Of a stretch of 64,000 nt of DNA, positions 14,439-24,561 are shown in pieces. The notes under the pieces are model-generated. The model ran no database searches, was not told the DNA's origin, and saw nothing but the letters and a program-made list of their open reading frames with translations. The stretch is taken from assembly GCA_964398915.1 (NCBI GenBank), contig CAYNOR010000002.1:205328-269327 (forward strand), read 5' to 3'. Positions within the stretch are counted from its first letter, which is position 1; every line of letters begins with the position of its first letter. A program made the position numbers and the translations under genes. The DNA is from Tichowtungia sp964398915 (GTDB taxonomy: Bacteria > Verrucomicrobiota > Kiritimatiellia > Kiritimatiellales > Tichowtungiaceae).

Positions 14439-16361
14439 TCAGAAATATAAACGTCCCTCTAGTCGCAATTCGGTATCTGATTCCTCGCCAATTATGATTT
14501 CTTTGACGTATTGGATGGCAATACTCATTTGTTTCGTAACGGCAATAGAGTAACCGGTGGACAAATCAAAGCGGAGACAATCTGGGTCAACGCTATTAAT
14601 CTGATATCTTCCTTTAAAAAAGGCCCGTGCATTCCAAGGCAAATCTGTAACAAAGCCACTGGAAGGCCCAATACCCAGCCAAGTATCTCCCTGAAGTGTT
14701 CTTGTTTGGAGATCAACTTCTCCCATGCCATAAATAAGTGTTCGTTCAAAAAGTGCGTAAGTGTACCCCAGTCCGCATTCAGTTGCGCAATTCCACTTGC
14801 TAGATGACAGGGACTCATCGTAGTAGATCGTACTAACTTTCAACCTATGGGAAAGTGGCGCATACAGTGCGTCACACGGACTCAGGGCTTCCATGTCAAA
14901 AAGGCATAGTTCCCACTTTGCAATGTCGCCGGTCGTATCGATAAGCACTTCTGTCGCCATGAGTTGGAGCTGAACTGCCGGATCCATCGCCTCAGATGGA
15001 TCAAGGAAATCGTGGTATGCCGGACGAATCCCTGCAAGCCAATAGAACGTATCATTACGAGAGGCCACGCCTGTCGATAATCGTGATGGGAGGTGTGCCG
15101 TCTCTGGATATGGTGGAGCGGCAGGAATCACTTCTGGTCGCTGTTCAGACGGCACACTTGGAACTGCGCGAAAGAGCTCTCCCATTATTCGTCGATGCTC
15201 TTCGGTTGGTATCTTGCCCGTGGCGACCCGGATCTGTGCGAGTGACATGGCGACATCCAGCATGGTCGTCTGTGTGATGGAGTTTGTGACCCTCCGCACG
15301 TGCATCGGATCTTCTTCTCCATATGCCATAGCCTTCGCTGCAATCAGCTCTTGATTCGATAGTGTCTGTGCCTTGATTCGCATGGTCGTCAGTACAGACG
15401 GTTGATAACGGATGCTTTTAACAAGCCCCTGTTCTTGCACTTGACAAACCACATCCAAAGGAAGAATGAAAGGTCGGCGGCCGAGTGCATGTGAACAGAT
15501 GCCGGGACGAGCTATATCCAGGAGAGCCAAAACGCCGTACGAGCAGTTCTCGTCCAAAAAATAATAACGGCTATATATCTGATTCATCTCCCATACATGT
15601 TGAAAAATACGTTCAACTTCGTTTGGCGTCAGGGCAAGTTCATACTCCCATATGTCGCGACACTCTATAGAACTGTATTCCTTTAACTTCTCGGTATAGG
15701 GGAGTGTTGTAAAGCATGCTTTAAATCCACCAGCAAGGCCAAGGATTGGGTAAAGTACCCCGCCAGACTTATCAATCAACGCTGCGTAACTGACGGCTGG
15801 AGCCAGTAGCGGACTTTGGTCGGAGTGAACAAAAATCAGAAAAACATGTCCAAACGCACTATTCATCCCATTGGCCATCGGTGCTGGGAAACCTAAAATA
15901 ATTCGTGTCGGACGCGCCTCAGCAAGTAGTTTTTCGTAATTTGTATCGTGAAAGTTTGGAAGTTCATCTTCCGACAAGGCACCACGCTCTCGTAGCCATG
16001 CCAAACGGGCAACGAATCGACTTGTTGCGTGTTCTTCAATATTCGTGCGCGGGGCAAAAAACGCTCTGATTGTCGCCTCAAGCTCCGCTTTAGGATCTGT
16101 TTCCCCTCGGCCTGATAGAAAAAAATGAGGGTCGTCGACGGTACTCTTCCAATCATTTCCGTTGCGCCGATAGTGCCCGAGGGTTAACCACATAGGATCA
16201 TCGTAGAGTCGCAACTCTCTAGCCTTCTGAATAACATGATCGCTTATGGTGAGAGCGTCTGCGACGGCGACCGGCCGCGACAATGCTACGATCGCAAGAG
16301 TGATGACCAGCCTCGCGAAGAATAAACGGTATCCATTGTATGGTGTCCTTGTTGATACCAT
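14439..16361 (-). CDS. DUF4105 (Lnb N-terminal periplasmic domain-like) protein
   Basis: A 640-residue exported protein with an N-terminal hydrophobic signal (FFARLVITLAIVALSRPVAVA). The DUF4105 core lies around residues 150-290: LGFPAPMANGMNSAFGHVFLIF, then WEYELALTPNEVERIFQHVWEMN and YYFLDENCSYGVLALLDIARP, with conserved His and Cys residues that suggest a papain-like hydrolase fold. The C-terminal 200 residues (ATECGLGYTYALFERTLIYG to LRLEGRLYF) look like outer-membrane beta strands. The start codon lacks a clear ribosome site. The substrate is unknown. It follows the PEGA lipoprotein gene, separated by a hairpin. Confidence 0.8.
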   Translation of the reverse strand: MVSTRTPYNGYRLFFARLVITLAIVALSRPVAVADALTISDHVIQKARELRLYDDPMWLTLGHYRRNGNDWKSTVDDPHFFLSGRGETDPKAELEATIRAFFAPRTNIEEHATSRFVARLAWLRERGALSEDELPNFHDTNYEKLLAEARPTRIILGFPAPMANGMNSAFGHVFLIFVHSDQSPLLAPAVSYAALIDKSGGVLYPILGLAGGFKACFTTLPYTEKLKEYSSIECRDIWEYELALTPNEVERIFQHVWEMNQIYSRYYFLDENCSYGVLALLDIARPGICSHALGRRPFILPLDVVCQVQEQGLVKSIRYQPSVLTTMRIKAQTLSNQELIAAKAMAYGEEDPMHVRRVTNSITQTTMLDVAMSLAQIRVATGKIPTEEHRRIMGELFRAVPSVPSEQRPEVIPAAPPYPETAHLPSRLSTGVASRNDTFYWLAGIRPAYHDFLDPSEAMDPAVQLQLMATEVLIDTTGDIAKWELCLFDMEALSPCDALYAPLSHRLKVSTIYYDESLSSSKWNCATECGLGYTYALFERTLIYGMGEVDLQTRTLQGDTWLGIGPSSGFVTDLPWNARAFFKGRYQINSVDPDCLRFDLSTGYSIAVTKQMSIAIQYVKEIIIGEESDTELRLEGRLYF

Positions 16362-16385
16362 TGATGTGTCTTGTCTCTCAAAATT

Positions 16386-16421
16386 ATTTACCCGTAACCA
16401 CTCGCGCGATTACGGGTAAAT
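16386..16421 (-). terminator. Hairpin after the PEGA lipoprotein gene
   Basis: The perfect 12-bp arms ATTTACCCGTAA and TTACGGGTAAAT surround a 12-base loop, followed on the minus strand by AATTTT. It lies between the stop of the PEGA gene and the start of the DUF4105 gene. The weak T run suggests an attenuator or weak terminator. Confidence 0.55.
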
Positions 16422-16453
16422 TATTCAATCTTCTACAGAAACATCGACCAAAC

Positions 16454-17113
16454 CTAACGTGGAAACTCAAGTTCGATAGCTCTACCTAGTTCCACGGGGT
16501 CATCATACTTGATGTAAAGAGGCTTTATCTTTGCAACAGCATTTTCACGATTCGAAGCCGGAATCTCCATTAAATCAAATAGGGCAGTCAGGTGGTCGCC
16601 GCTTCCCTTTGATAGCTCAAGAACCAAAGCGTCATAATTGGTCGCCACAAAGCGGACAATCTTTGATTTGTGTTTCTGCTGTTCTACATCAGTTTTTTGC
16701 GCTGGCGTAGTTCCTTCTAACTGTGGAAGCGTTACTAGGTGCGAGTCTGGCCAATACATAACAGATTTATTGTTATTCATGTCGACAAGAAAACCTGTAG
16801 TTGAGCACCAGCCGCTTAAAAGATTACCAAAAATCCAAAGATTGTATTTTGATGTGAAAACGACAGTCGTATCTTCATAGCCTTCTTTTTTCAGAACGAC
16901 TGCCGGCGGTGGACGACGTCTCTGAACTAGAATATTACAAGGCGTTGTCCCCCTTTTGACCCCATCAATATAAACATCTGCTTTAGTCGGTTGGCTATTG
17001 AACACAAGTTGTTGGTCTGACTTTGCGACAATAGAGGCGCATCCTGTGAATAACGCGATTAACGCAAGGGAAAAACACAACAATGTGGAGTTGAGTAAAC
17101 TGCGAAACGTCAT
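16454..17113 (-). CDS. PEGA-domain lipoprotein
   Basis: Two ATGs are possible. The one at 17111-17113 (MTFRSLL) lies six bases after AGGAGG, whereas the one two codons upstream overlaps the Shine-Dalgarno, so the second is chosen (219 residues). The lipobox FTGC is at about residue 25. A PEGA domain follows (VFNSQPTKADVYIDGVKRGTTPCNILVQRR, then VVLKKEGYEDTTVVF), usually a surface or periplasmic beta domain. A hydrophobic WIFGNLLSGWCSTTGFLVDM segment is typical of PEGA lipoproteins. The helical C-terminal 90 residues are of unknown nature. Confidence 0.78.
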   Translation of the reverse strand: MTFRSLLNSTLLCFSLALIALFTGCASIVAKSDQQLVFNSQPTKADVYIDGVKRGTTPCNILVQRRRPPPAVVLKKEGYEDTTVVFTSKYNLWIFGNLLSGWCSTTGFLVDMNNNKSVMYWPDSHLVTLPQLEGTTPAQKTDVEQQKHKSKIVRFVATNYDALVLELSKGSGDHLTALFDLMEIPASNRENAVAKIKPLYIKYDDPVELGRAIELEFPR

Positions 17114-17445
17114 ATCCATCCTCCTGTTAATTTATGATACATGTCAAACTGTGTTCTATCAAAACCGTGTTCTTTTTCAAATCTGTCGCCGTGCATACTA
17201 CACTTGTTCACATCATTGCAAATCCTTTTCATCTTTTGTCACTTCCTTGTATTGATTCTCTGCTGTGTTTTTTATCTTTTGGAGTCTGAAAATCTAATAA
17301 TCTAACATGCAAAGAAAGAGATCGTGACTGTGGGTGCCGGATCGAAAGGGTAGGTATTTCACATTTGACTCACGGAGATATTGATGGTGATGTCCAGCAG
17401 AATCAAGAAGATCATATTAGAATGGGTTCTATGAAAGGGTTCCTT
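17114..17445. other. Spacer between divergent secreted-protein genes
   Basis: A 332-base AT-rich stretch that should contain the promoter of the PEGA gene and that of the giant plus-strand gene. An open frame enters from TTG 17365 but the hydrophobic signal sequence only begins at the ATG at 17446. No RNA gene or strong hairpin seen. Confidence 0.5.
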
Positions 17446-20400
17446 ATGAAAAGCGGGAAAGTCAGTTTAGCGATTTTTGCATTTCTACTGCTGACGGGGG
17501 GGGAGGCTTTCTCGGCTTTTTCGGTTGGTAATCACGTTCAGGTCGCAAACGCTCCCAAAAATGTTCGAGCTACCCCGGCCACGAATGGGGTCGTCAACGG
17601 AATAAGAATAGATAACGGCGACTTGGGTACGGTGCTCAGTGGTCCGACAACAAACAATGGCTACACTTGGTACTACGTCAACTTTGATTCTGATCCTGAT
17701 GGTTGGATTATCGAAAGCGGATTGGCATCGGCACAGGCGAAATGCGATCTGACTTTTTCAGGAACTCCATACGTCAGCCCGAGTCCAGTTCAGGCCGGTA
17801 ATAACATTTCGGTCGTCTATACGGTAAAAAATGTTGGGGCGGGAAATGCAGCAGGATCCACTACTAAAATACAGATTAAAACATCAGGAGGGACTTCGTC
17901 GGGTATTCCTGACCAGCCTTTTTCTGAGCCAGCTCTTTCTTCAGGGGCCTCTGCTCCTCAATCACGGAATATTCCAATATCCTCTCTATCATCCGGTAAT
18001 TATACGGCCTACATAATATTAGATAGTGGCAATTTAATTGGACAGAGTGACACCTCTCCTTCCAGCGATGAGCGTGGTATAAACTTTGCAATCAGCGCGG
18101 CTTCGACGGTAACGCTAACGCTTTACGTCCACGACGGGAGCGCGAGCGGTTCGTTGCTGGTCGGTGCGCGGGTGACAGGCTCAGATGGGGCGGGATCGAG
18201 TTTCGATCAGACTACCGGTACCGGCGGTTACGTCACAATTACAGGCACACCGGGTACATGGAGTTTTGTTGTCTCGAAGAGTGGATATGCGCAGAAGAGT
18301 TGGTCTCAGAGTATCACAATTACCAGCCAGAAAGATGCCTACCTGATTGCTAGTGCGCAAGCGCCGACGATTACGACGACGAGTCCGTTATCGGCGGGAA
18401 CAACGGGGAATTACTACAGCCAGACGCTGGCGGCGAGCGGTGGCACAACGCCGTACAGCTGGTCATATTCAGGGAGTCTGCCGTCTGGACTGACGTTAAA
18501 CAGTAGTGGAGTCATCAGCGGGACGCCAAGCATGGCAGGGCCGGCGAGCTTTACTATCAAGGTCGCAGGGAATGACGGCCCGTTCTCGACAGCGACTTTT
18601 AGTTTGACGATCAATGCAGCACAGACCTCTACACCGTCTATTAGCAGTCTTTTTCCAAGTCAAATTAAAGCTGATCCAGCGAATGCATATCAAAGTGTGA
18701 CCATTAATGGGGCGAACTTTGTAAGCAAGCCATCAATTCTAGTGACGTGGACAAATCCATCGCTGGGATCTGCAACACTTCTTTCATCAAACGTCACTTT
18801 TGTCAGCAGTTCACAACTGGCCATTTCTATTAGACTTGGTCAGGTGGCCGACAGCTGGACGATTAAAGTGTCAAACCCGGATGGAAAGACATCCGATGTC
18901 CAGAGGCTACAGGTGCTGGCTCCTTATACCGATACATATCCACACCCAAGTGAAAACTTTAACAATCCTGACGAATGGAATTTTTATTTCCGGGAGTGTA
19001 CCTCTTACGTCGCATGGCGGATTAATTGCGATGCGTGTACTACTGCATCTCCCTGGTTTTTCAGTAATCGGATGGCCGGCGAACATTGGGGGAACGCAAG
19101 CAACTGGAATGAAAATGCAGTTTTACTTGGATATACGGTTGATAATATTCCTGAACGTGGCGCCATTGCACAATGGGACAGTGGTGTGGGTCATGTAGCA
19201 TATGTTGAAGACGTTAATCCGGACGGGTCAATCAATGTATCGGAATACAATAAACACCTTGATCATAATTACGGATACCGATGTAACATAGCCGCAACCG
19301 CTATTGACCACTACATACATGTTAAATATTCAACAACTCTGCTTCCGCCGTCAGTCAACGGCCCAGGGACTTCCACTGATACCGGATATACGTTAGCGAG
19401 TCTAACACCGCAGTTCTCTTGGAACGGAGTTGCGGGAATAACAACATACGGCCTGTATATTAGTAAGTCCCCGTATGGATCAACGAATCTGGTTTACAGC
19501 AACACAGCGATTTCGGGGTCGGCAACGGTATTCACATTGCCCGCTGGCATTTTGACTAACGGTGCAAAATATCGTTGGCTTATGACGAGTTGGGCCAATG
19601 GCAAAGAAAGCGGTAACTCGGCAACCAACTATTTCCAGACACCGTCGCAGATCGCCACTTACACGGCAAGCTACAACGCCAACGGGGCGACCAGCGGGAC
19701 GGTTCCGGCGTCGCAGACAAAGACCAACGGGATAGCGCTGACCTTGCGGGCGAACAGCGGCAATCTCGCGAAGACCGGTTACGCCTTCGCTGGCTGGAAC
19801 ACCGCCGCGAACGGTTTGGGAACGGATTACGCTGCGGGGGCCAGTTATACCGTCAACGCGACCGTCACGCTGTACGCCAAGTGGACGGCATCAGGCGCGG
19901 TGTCCCCCTTGATAAGCATTGTGAGTCCGAACCCGATCACGTATAACGCAACCAACGGTTACCAGACAGTGACGATTAGCGGAGCAAATTTCGTTGATAA
20001 ACCAACGGTGACACTGACGTGGACAATGGAACCGCTGCCGCCAGCAGGCGGCTACATTGTGCCCTCCACACAGGTGACCTTTATCAGTAGCAGCCAGTTA
20101 AGTATTTCGATCAGGTTGGGAGCGGTGGCTGACAACTGGACGGTTAAAGTGACCAATCCTGACGGTAAGTTTTCAAATATGGCGGGGCTTCAGGTGGTGG
20201 CATCCGGAGGTGGCGGAACTGTCGATTATCCTGAAGCAACTTGGATACCGGCCGGTACAGGTCACTTCACTACAGCCTCTCGCGGACCGACTGATGTGAA
20301 AAGCATCATTATTCATACTACCGAAGATTCCTCTTATGGTGCGGCTATTGCGTGGTTTCAGAATCCTACTGGCGACACAAGTGCACATTACATTGTTCAG

Positions 20401-23400
20401 CGGAATGGTAGTGTCGTTCAGATGGTTCGAGAAAAAGATATTGCGCATCATGCAGGAACCCTTGGAATCTCAGCAAGTTGGATTTGGAATCAATATACGA
20501 TTGGAATTGAGATCGAGCGATTGGCGAATGCTACAGAAGTCATAACGAGTGCACAGTATAGTTCGGTCAAAAACCTTGTTGATTCGATAAGAACCCGATT
20601 TAATGTACCCTTTGTTTTCCCTGTTGAAACACCCATTTCATCACCATCTGTTCTTATGGATGGAATAATGGGGCATGGTAAATCGGTAGTTAATGGTATT
20701 GATCCTGTAAAGTGGGATTGGGTTTATTTTCAAGGTTTGTATGCGAGTGGCCCTCCCGAGATGGATGTGCAGGGGAATTCGATTTCGATTGCGGATGGCG
20801 ATACCACGCCGAGCATATCAGACCACACAGATTTTGGTTCGGTACTGGTGAATGGCGAGACGGTGGTGCGGACGTTTACGATTCGCAATCCCGGTAGCGG
20901 CGCACTCAATCTAACTGGAAGTCCGAAGGTGGCGATGAGCGGGACGCATGCGGCTGAGTTTGTGGTGACGGCGCAACCAATCTCGCCGGTTTCTGCAGTG
21001 AGCGGCACGACGACATTTCAAGTGACGTTTGACCCGGCCGGAACAGGAACGCGCAGTGCAACCTTGAGTATCGCCAATAATGACAGTAACGAAAACCCAT
21101 ATAATTTTGCAATTCAAGGAACGGGGGCGGGTTCTTTAGCCGATGCGGTAGACCAGCCCAGCTTGACTTTTAGCACCTCGGGGAGTCTGCCTTGGAATGC
21201 GCAAACAATAACGACCCGTGATGGGAGCGATGCGGTCAAGAGCGGTGCGATTACAAATAGTCAGACTTCCGTTATGCAAACCACCATCTCCGGTCCGGGA
21301 ACGTTAAGTTTTTGGTGGAAGGTATCTTCTGAAAGGGACTGGGATTGTCTGACCTTTTACATCAATGAGGTTGAGCAGGAAGGGAAAATTAGTGGCGAAG
21401 TAAACTGGCAACAGAAGAGTTACACACTGACATCCGAAAGCCACACTCTAAAATGGGTTTATTCTAAAGACTTTTCAGCGAGCGTTGGCAGTGATTGCGG
21501 ATGGGTGGATCAGTTAACTCTTTCCCGAGCGGTAGTTTCAACGGTAACCTTTGACTCTCAGGGTGGAACGGCACCGAGTCCATCATTTATAAGCGTAACG
21601 AACGGTGCGACTTATGGGTCGCTACCCACGACAACGCGGACAGGCTATACGTTTGGCGGCTGGTACACTGGCCCGAATGGGACGGGGTTTCAAGTGACTT
21701 CCGGAACGGCTGTTACGATCACGACAGGCCAGATTTTGTACGCTAAATGGGCAGGAAATGCTTACATAGTAACGTTTGACGCACAGGGCGGAACGGCTAG
21801 TCAATCATCCAAGATTGTGACGACCGGCTCAACGTACGGAACGCTGGCGACTACTGCGCGTTCGGGATACACGTTTGGCGGCTGGTACACTGGGCAAAAT
21901 GGAGCGGGTACCCCGATTTCTTCTGGAACGGCTGTGGCGCTCGAGACCAGCCAGATATTGTACGCAAAGTGGGTAGGAAATAACTATACGGTGACGTTCG
22001 ACGCACAGGGGGGAACAACTCCGAGTTCGTCATCTAAGATCGTGGTAGTCGGCTCAACGTACGGGCCGCTGGCAAATACGTCGCGTGCGGGATACACGTT
22101 CGGAGGCTGGCATACAGGTCCGAATGGAACAGGAACAGAAGTGACTTCTGAAATGGTTGTAGAGATCACGACCGCCCAAATGGTGTACGCTAAGTGGATA
22201 GGCAGTAGCCACACGGTGTCGTTTGATGCGATGGGAGGAACAACACCGAGTCCATCATCCAAGATCGTGACGGTTGGCTCAACTTACGGAACGTTGGCAA
22301 CCACGTCGCGCTCTGGATACACGTTTGGAGGCTGGTACACAGGCCCCAATGGAACCGGGAATTCGATTGCTTCTGGAACGGCTGTGACGTTCGGGACCAG
22401 CCAGATATTGTACGCAAAGTGGATAGGCATAAGCTATACGGTGACATTCGACGCGCAGGGAGGAACGGTTTCCAGTCCGACAGCCAAGAGCGTTATATAT
22501 GGATCAACCTATGGAACCATGGCAAACACAATACGCACAGGATTCACTTTCGGTGGATGGTGGACGGGTGTAAGCGGGACAGGGGCTGAGGTGACATTTG
22601 CAACACCGGTCTCAATTGCGACTGCGCAGACGCTGTACGCAAAGTGGACTATTGCCCTTTACACATTGACCGTTGCTGATGGAGCCGGAGGCGCTGTTAC
22701 CTGCACAAATGGTCAACAGCTGGTGATTACAGCAGGTGTTCCAGCAGTTGGGATGACCTTTAATCGCTGGATCGGTTATGTTGAATATGTTGCGAACGTT
22801 ACTTCTGCAATGACCACTGTAACCATGCCTGCGCAAGATATTATGCTGATCGCGACTTACAAAGCGGCACACTATAAACTGACAGTTGTTGGCGGAACTG
22901 GTAGTGGGTTGTGCACTAATGGACAGAAGGTGATAATCAGGGCGACAGTTCCGGTTGGTATGAAGTTTAGAGAGTGGAATGATGGGAATACAAATACTTC
23001 GCGTATTATTATCATGCCGCCAGAGTCGGTCACTTACACAGCGAACTTCACGGATAACACGAAGCCGACGGTGACGATCAAGACCCCGACGGCGTTGCAG
23101 AAGGTCTTTGGGACAAACGGCAACTTTACAGTGACCGGAACGGCGACCGACAACCTCGCCTTGAGCAATGTGATGGTGAAGGTTAACAGCGGATCGTTTG
23201 CTCCTGCCGGTACGACCACCAATGTCTGGAAGAACTGGAGTCGGGCAGTGACATTGACTCTCGGAACCAACACGATCGCAGCCTATAGCGTGGATACGAC
23301 AGGCAATCATTCTTTAACCTCCACGGTGAAGTGTGTTTATACTGAGACAGGCTCACTGAACATTACTACGAACGGCCCCGGTAAAGTAACGGTCGCCCCG

Positions 23401-24561
23401 ACAGGTCCCTTGCTGCTGGGTAAGACCTACACCTTGACGGCTGCGGCCAACGCGGGCGCAGTCTTTTCGAACTGGACCGGCTATGTAAACAGTACCGGCA
23501 AGGTGGTTACGGTAACGCTGACTGCCGCAAACAAAACTGTGACGGTCAGAGCAAACTTCACCGATACCACTAAGCCAACGGTGGTCATCACTTATCCGGC
23601 CAATAACTCAAAAGTTATGACGAATGGCACAGTTTTCATTCGCGGGACGGCGGCTGACAACGGCGTTTTGAAAGAAGTTAAATATCAGCTCCGTACCGGA
23701 TCGTGGACAAATGCGATATCGACCAATATCTTCAAAGCCTGGACGGCTCCGTATGTTCCGGTTGCCGGGTTGAACACCTCCAAGGTGTACAGCGTGGATA
23801 TGCAGGGCAACAGCTCGGCAACTTCAACCGTGGTGTTTACGTACATTCCGGGTGCGCTCTTGACGGTGCAAACCAATCTGCCATCGAGAGGAACCATTAC
23901 TCCTTCCTTAAACGGAAAGGTGCTGCAAATCGGTTCGACCAATACCATGACGGCCGCAGCGAAAGCCGGATACGTATTCACCAACTGGACTTACGGTGTC
24001 GGCGGATCGGTTGTGACGAACGGGAAGGCTGTAAAGTTCGTGATGCGGACCAATCTGGTGCTGACGGCTAACTTCAACCTGACGCCTCTCAAAGATGCAG
24101 CGGCCGATGTGCCAGCCGCTCCGCAGACCATCGTGGTGGATGGTTCTTCCAAGGATTGGACGGATATCCCGCGTTCTGCATTCAGTTATTCTTCCAGAAC
24201 GCAGGAAGTAGCGGTGGCGCTAGACGGAAACAATATTGCTCTGCTGTTAAACGGCTGTCCGTTCAGCACCTCCGACACCGTGCTGGTTTATTTCAAACTG
24301 CGCCTGACCTACGGCACGGCTGACAATCGTCATACGGTTGATTTGTGGACCAGCGGTTCAGTCCTTTACGGAATGGTTGACGGACAAGCCATTACCGGCC
24401 TTGAAGCGGCCATGTTGAGCGGTGTATTGGAGGTCAAATTCCCGGTTGAGCAGGCGCCGTCACAGGTGACCATCGAAGAAGTAGGCTGCGGGATGGATCT
24501 CGGTAACGGATCTCTGACAGAACTGTTCAAGTTTTTCCTGCCCGGCAGTCAAAAACATTAA
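17446..24561 (+). CDS. Giant secreted protein with CHAP and Amidase_2 peptidoglycan-hydrolase domains and InlB-type repeats
   Basis: The start ATG 17446 follows AAAGGG by six bases and directly opens a signal peptide (MKSGKVSLAIFAFLLLTGG), giving 2371 residues. In order: SH3-like (27-90), CARDB-like, carboxypeptidase-regulatory-like, putative Ig (PTITTTSPLSAG), IPT-like, CHAP (about 500-628; Cys518 in RECTSYVAW, His583 in GHVAYVE), one InlB B-repeat, IPT-like, Amidase_2 (about 926-1099; zinc-ligand candidates His957 in IIIHTTE, His1001 or His1002 in IAHHAG, and GHGK...DP...DW), an ASH/HYDIN-type domain, a jelly-roll-like segment, five InlB B-repeats (about 1365-1735), and divergent repeats with Ig-like domains. 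It probably acts outside the cell, cutting peptidoglycan at two kinds of bond. The last 4 nt overlap truA, which is convergent. Confidence 0.82.
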   Translation: MKSGKVSLAIFAFLLLTGGEAFSAFSVGNHVQVANAPKNVRATPATNGVVNGIRIDNGDLGTVLSGPTTNNGYTWYYVNFDSDPDGWIIESGLASAQAKCDLTFSGTPYVSPSPVQAGNNISVVYTVKNVGAGNAAGSTTKIQIKTSGGTSSGIPDQPFSEPALSSGASAPQSRNIPISSLSSGNYTAYIILDSGNLIGQSDTSPSSDERGINFAISAASTVTLTLYVHDGSASGSLLVGARVTGSDGAGSSFDQTTGTGGYVTITGTPGTWSFVVSKSGYAQKSWSQSITITSQKDAYLIASAQAPTITTTSPLSAGTTGNYYSQTLAASGGTTPYSWSYSGSLPSGLTLNSSGVISGTPSMAGPASFTIKVAGNDGPFSTATFSLTINAAQTSTPSISSLFPSQIKADPANAYQSVTINGANFVSKPSILVTWTNPSLGSATLLSSNVTFVSSSQLAISIRLGQVADSWTIKVSNPDGKTSDVQRLQVLAPYTDTYPHPSENFNNPDEWNFYFRECTSYVAWRINCDACTTASPWFFSNRMAGEHWGNASNWNENAVLLGYTVDNIPERGAIAQWDSGVGHVAYVEDVNPDGSINVSEYNKHLDHNYGYRCNIAATAIDHYIHVKYSTTLLPPSVNGPGTSTDTGYTLASLTPQFSWNGVAGITTYGLYISKSPYGSTNLVYSNTAISGSATVFTLPAGILTNGAKYRWLMTSWANGKESGNSATNYFQTPSQIATYTASYNANGATSGTVPASQTKTNGIALTLRANSGNLAKTGYAFAGWNTAANGLGTDYAAGASYTVNATVTLYAKWTASGAVSPLISIVSPNPITYNATNGYQTVTISGANFVDKPTVTLTWTMEPLPPAGGYIVPSTQVTFISSSQLSISIRLGAVADNWTVKVTNPDGKFSNMAGLQVVASGGGGTVDYPEATWIPAGTGHFTTASRGPTDVKSIIIHTTEDSSYGAAIAWFQNPTGDTSAHYIVQRNGSVVQMVREKDIAHHAGTLGISASWIWNQYTIGIEIERLANATEVITSAQYSSVKNLVDSIRTRFNVPFVFPVETPISSPSVLMDGIMGHGKSVVNGIDPVKWDWVYFQGLYASGPPEMDVQGNSISIADGDTTPSISDHTDFGSVLVNGETVVRTFTIRNPGSGALNLTGSPKVAMSGTHAAEFVVTAQPISPVSAVSGTTTFQVTFDPAGTGTRSATLSIANNDSNENPYNFAIQGTGAGSLADAVDQPSLTFSTSGSLPWNAQTITTRDGSDAVKSGAITNSQTSVMQTTISGPGTLSFWWKVSSERDWDCLTFYINEVEQEGKISGEVNWQQKSYTLTSESHTLKWVYSKDFSASVGSDCGWVDQLTLSRAVVSTVTFDSQGGTAPSPSFISVTNGATYGSLPTTTRTGYTFGGWYTGPNGTGFQVTSGTAVTITTGQILYAKWAGNAYIVTFDAQGGTASQSSKIVTTGSTYGTLATTARSGYTFGGWYTGQNGAGTPISSGTAVALETSQILYAKWVGNNYTVTFDAQGGTTPSSSSKIVVVGSTYGPLANTSRAGYTFGGWHTGPNGTGTEVTSEMVVEITTAQMVYAKWIGSSHTVSFDAMGGTTPSPSSKIVTVGSTYGTLATTSRSGYTFGGWYTGPNGTGNSIASGTAVTFGTSQILYAKWIGISYTVTFDAQGGTVSSPTAKSVIYGSTYGTMANTIRTGFTFGGWWTGVSGTGAEVTFATPVSIATAQTLYAKWTIALYTLTVADGAGGAVTCTNGQQLVITAGVPAVGMTFNRWIGYVEYVANVTSAMTTVTMPAQDIMLIATYKAAHYKLTVVGGTGSGLCTNGQKVIIRATVPVGMKFREWNDGNTNTSRIIIMPPESVTYTANFTDNTKPTVTIKTPTALQKVFGTNGNFTVTGTATDNLALSNVMVKVNSGSFAPAGTTTNVWKNWSRAVTLTLGTNTIAAYSVDTTGNHSLTSTVKCVYTETGSLNITTNGPGKVTVAPTGPLLLGKTYTLTAAANAGAVFSNWTGYVNSTGKVVTVTLTAANKTVTVRANFTDTTKPTVVITYPANNSKVMTNGTVFIRGTAADNGVLKEVKYQLRTGSWTNAISTNIFKAWTAPYVPVAGLNTSKVYSVDMQGNSSATSTVVFTYIPGALLTVQTNLPSRGTITPSLNGKVLQIGSTNTMTAAAKAGYVFTNWTYGVGGSVVTNGKAVKFVMRTNLVLTANFNLTPLKDAAADVPAAPQTIVVDGSSKDWTDIPRSAFSYSSRTQEVAVALDGNNIALLLNGCPFSTSDTVLVYFKLRLTYGTADNRHTVDLWTSGSVLYGMVDGQAITGLEAAMLSGVLEVKFPVEQAPSQVTIEEVGCGMDLGNGSLTELFKFFLPGSQKH
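21537..22650 (+). repeat. Five tandem InlB B-repeat coding units
   Basis: Five consecutive units of about 74 codons each read VTFDxQGGT...GSTYGxLxxTxRxGYTFGGWYTGxNGTG...ILYAKW. The nucleotide sequences are similar but not identical, so they have diverged since duplication. A sixth, isolated and more diverged unit lies at about 19650-19890. Confidence 0.9.

Noticed and set aside
17365..17445. Upstream TTG start for the giant secreted protein
   Set aside because: It would put 27 polar residues before the signal peptide. The ATG at 17446 has a spaced AAAGGG and opens directly into the signal.
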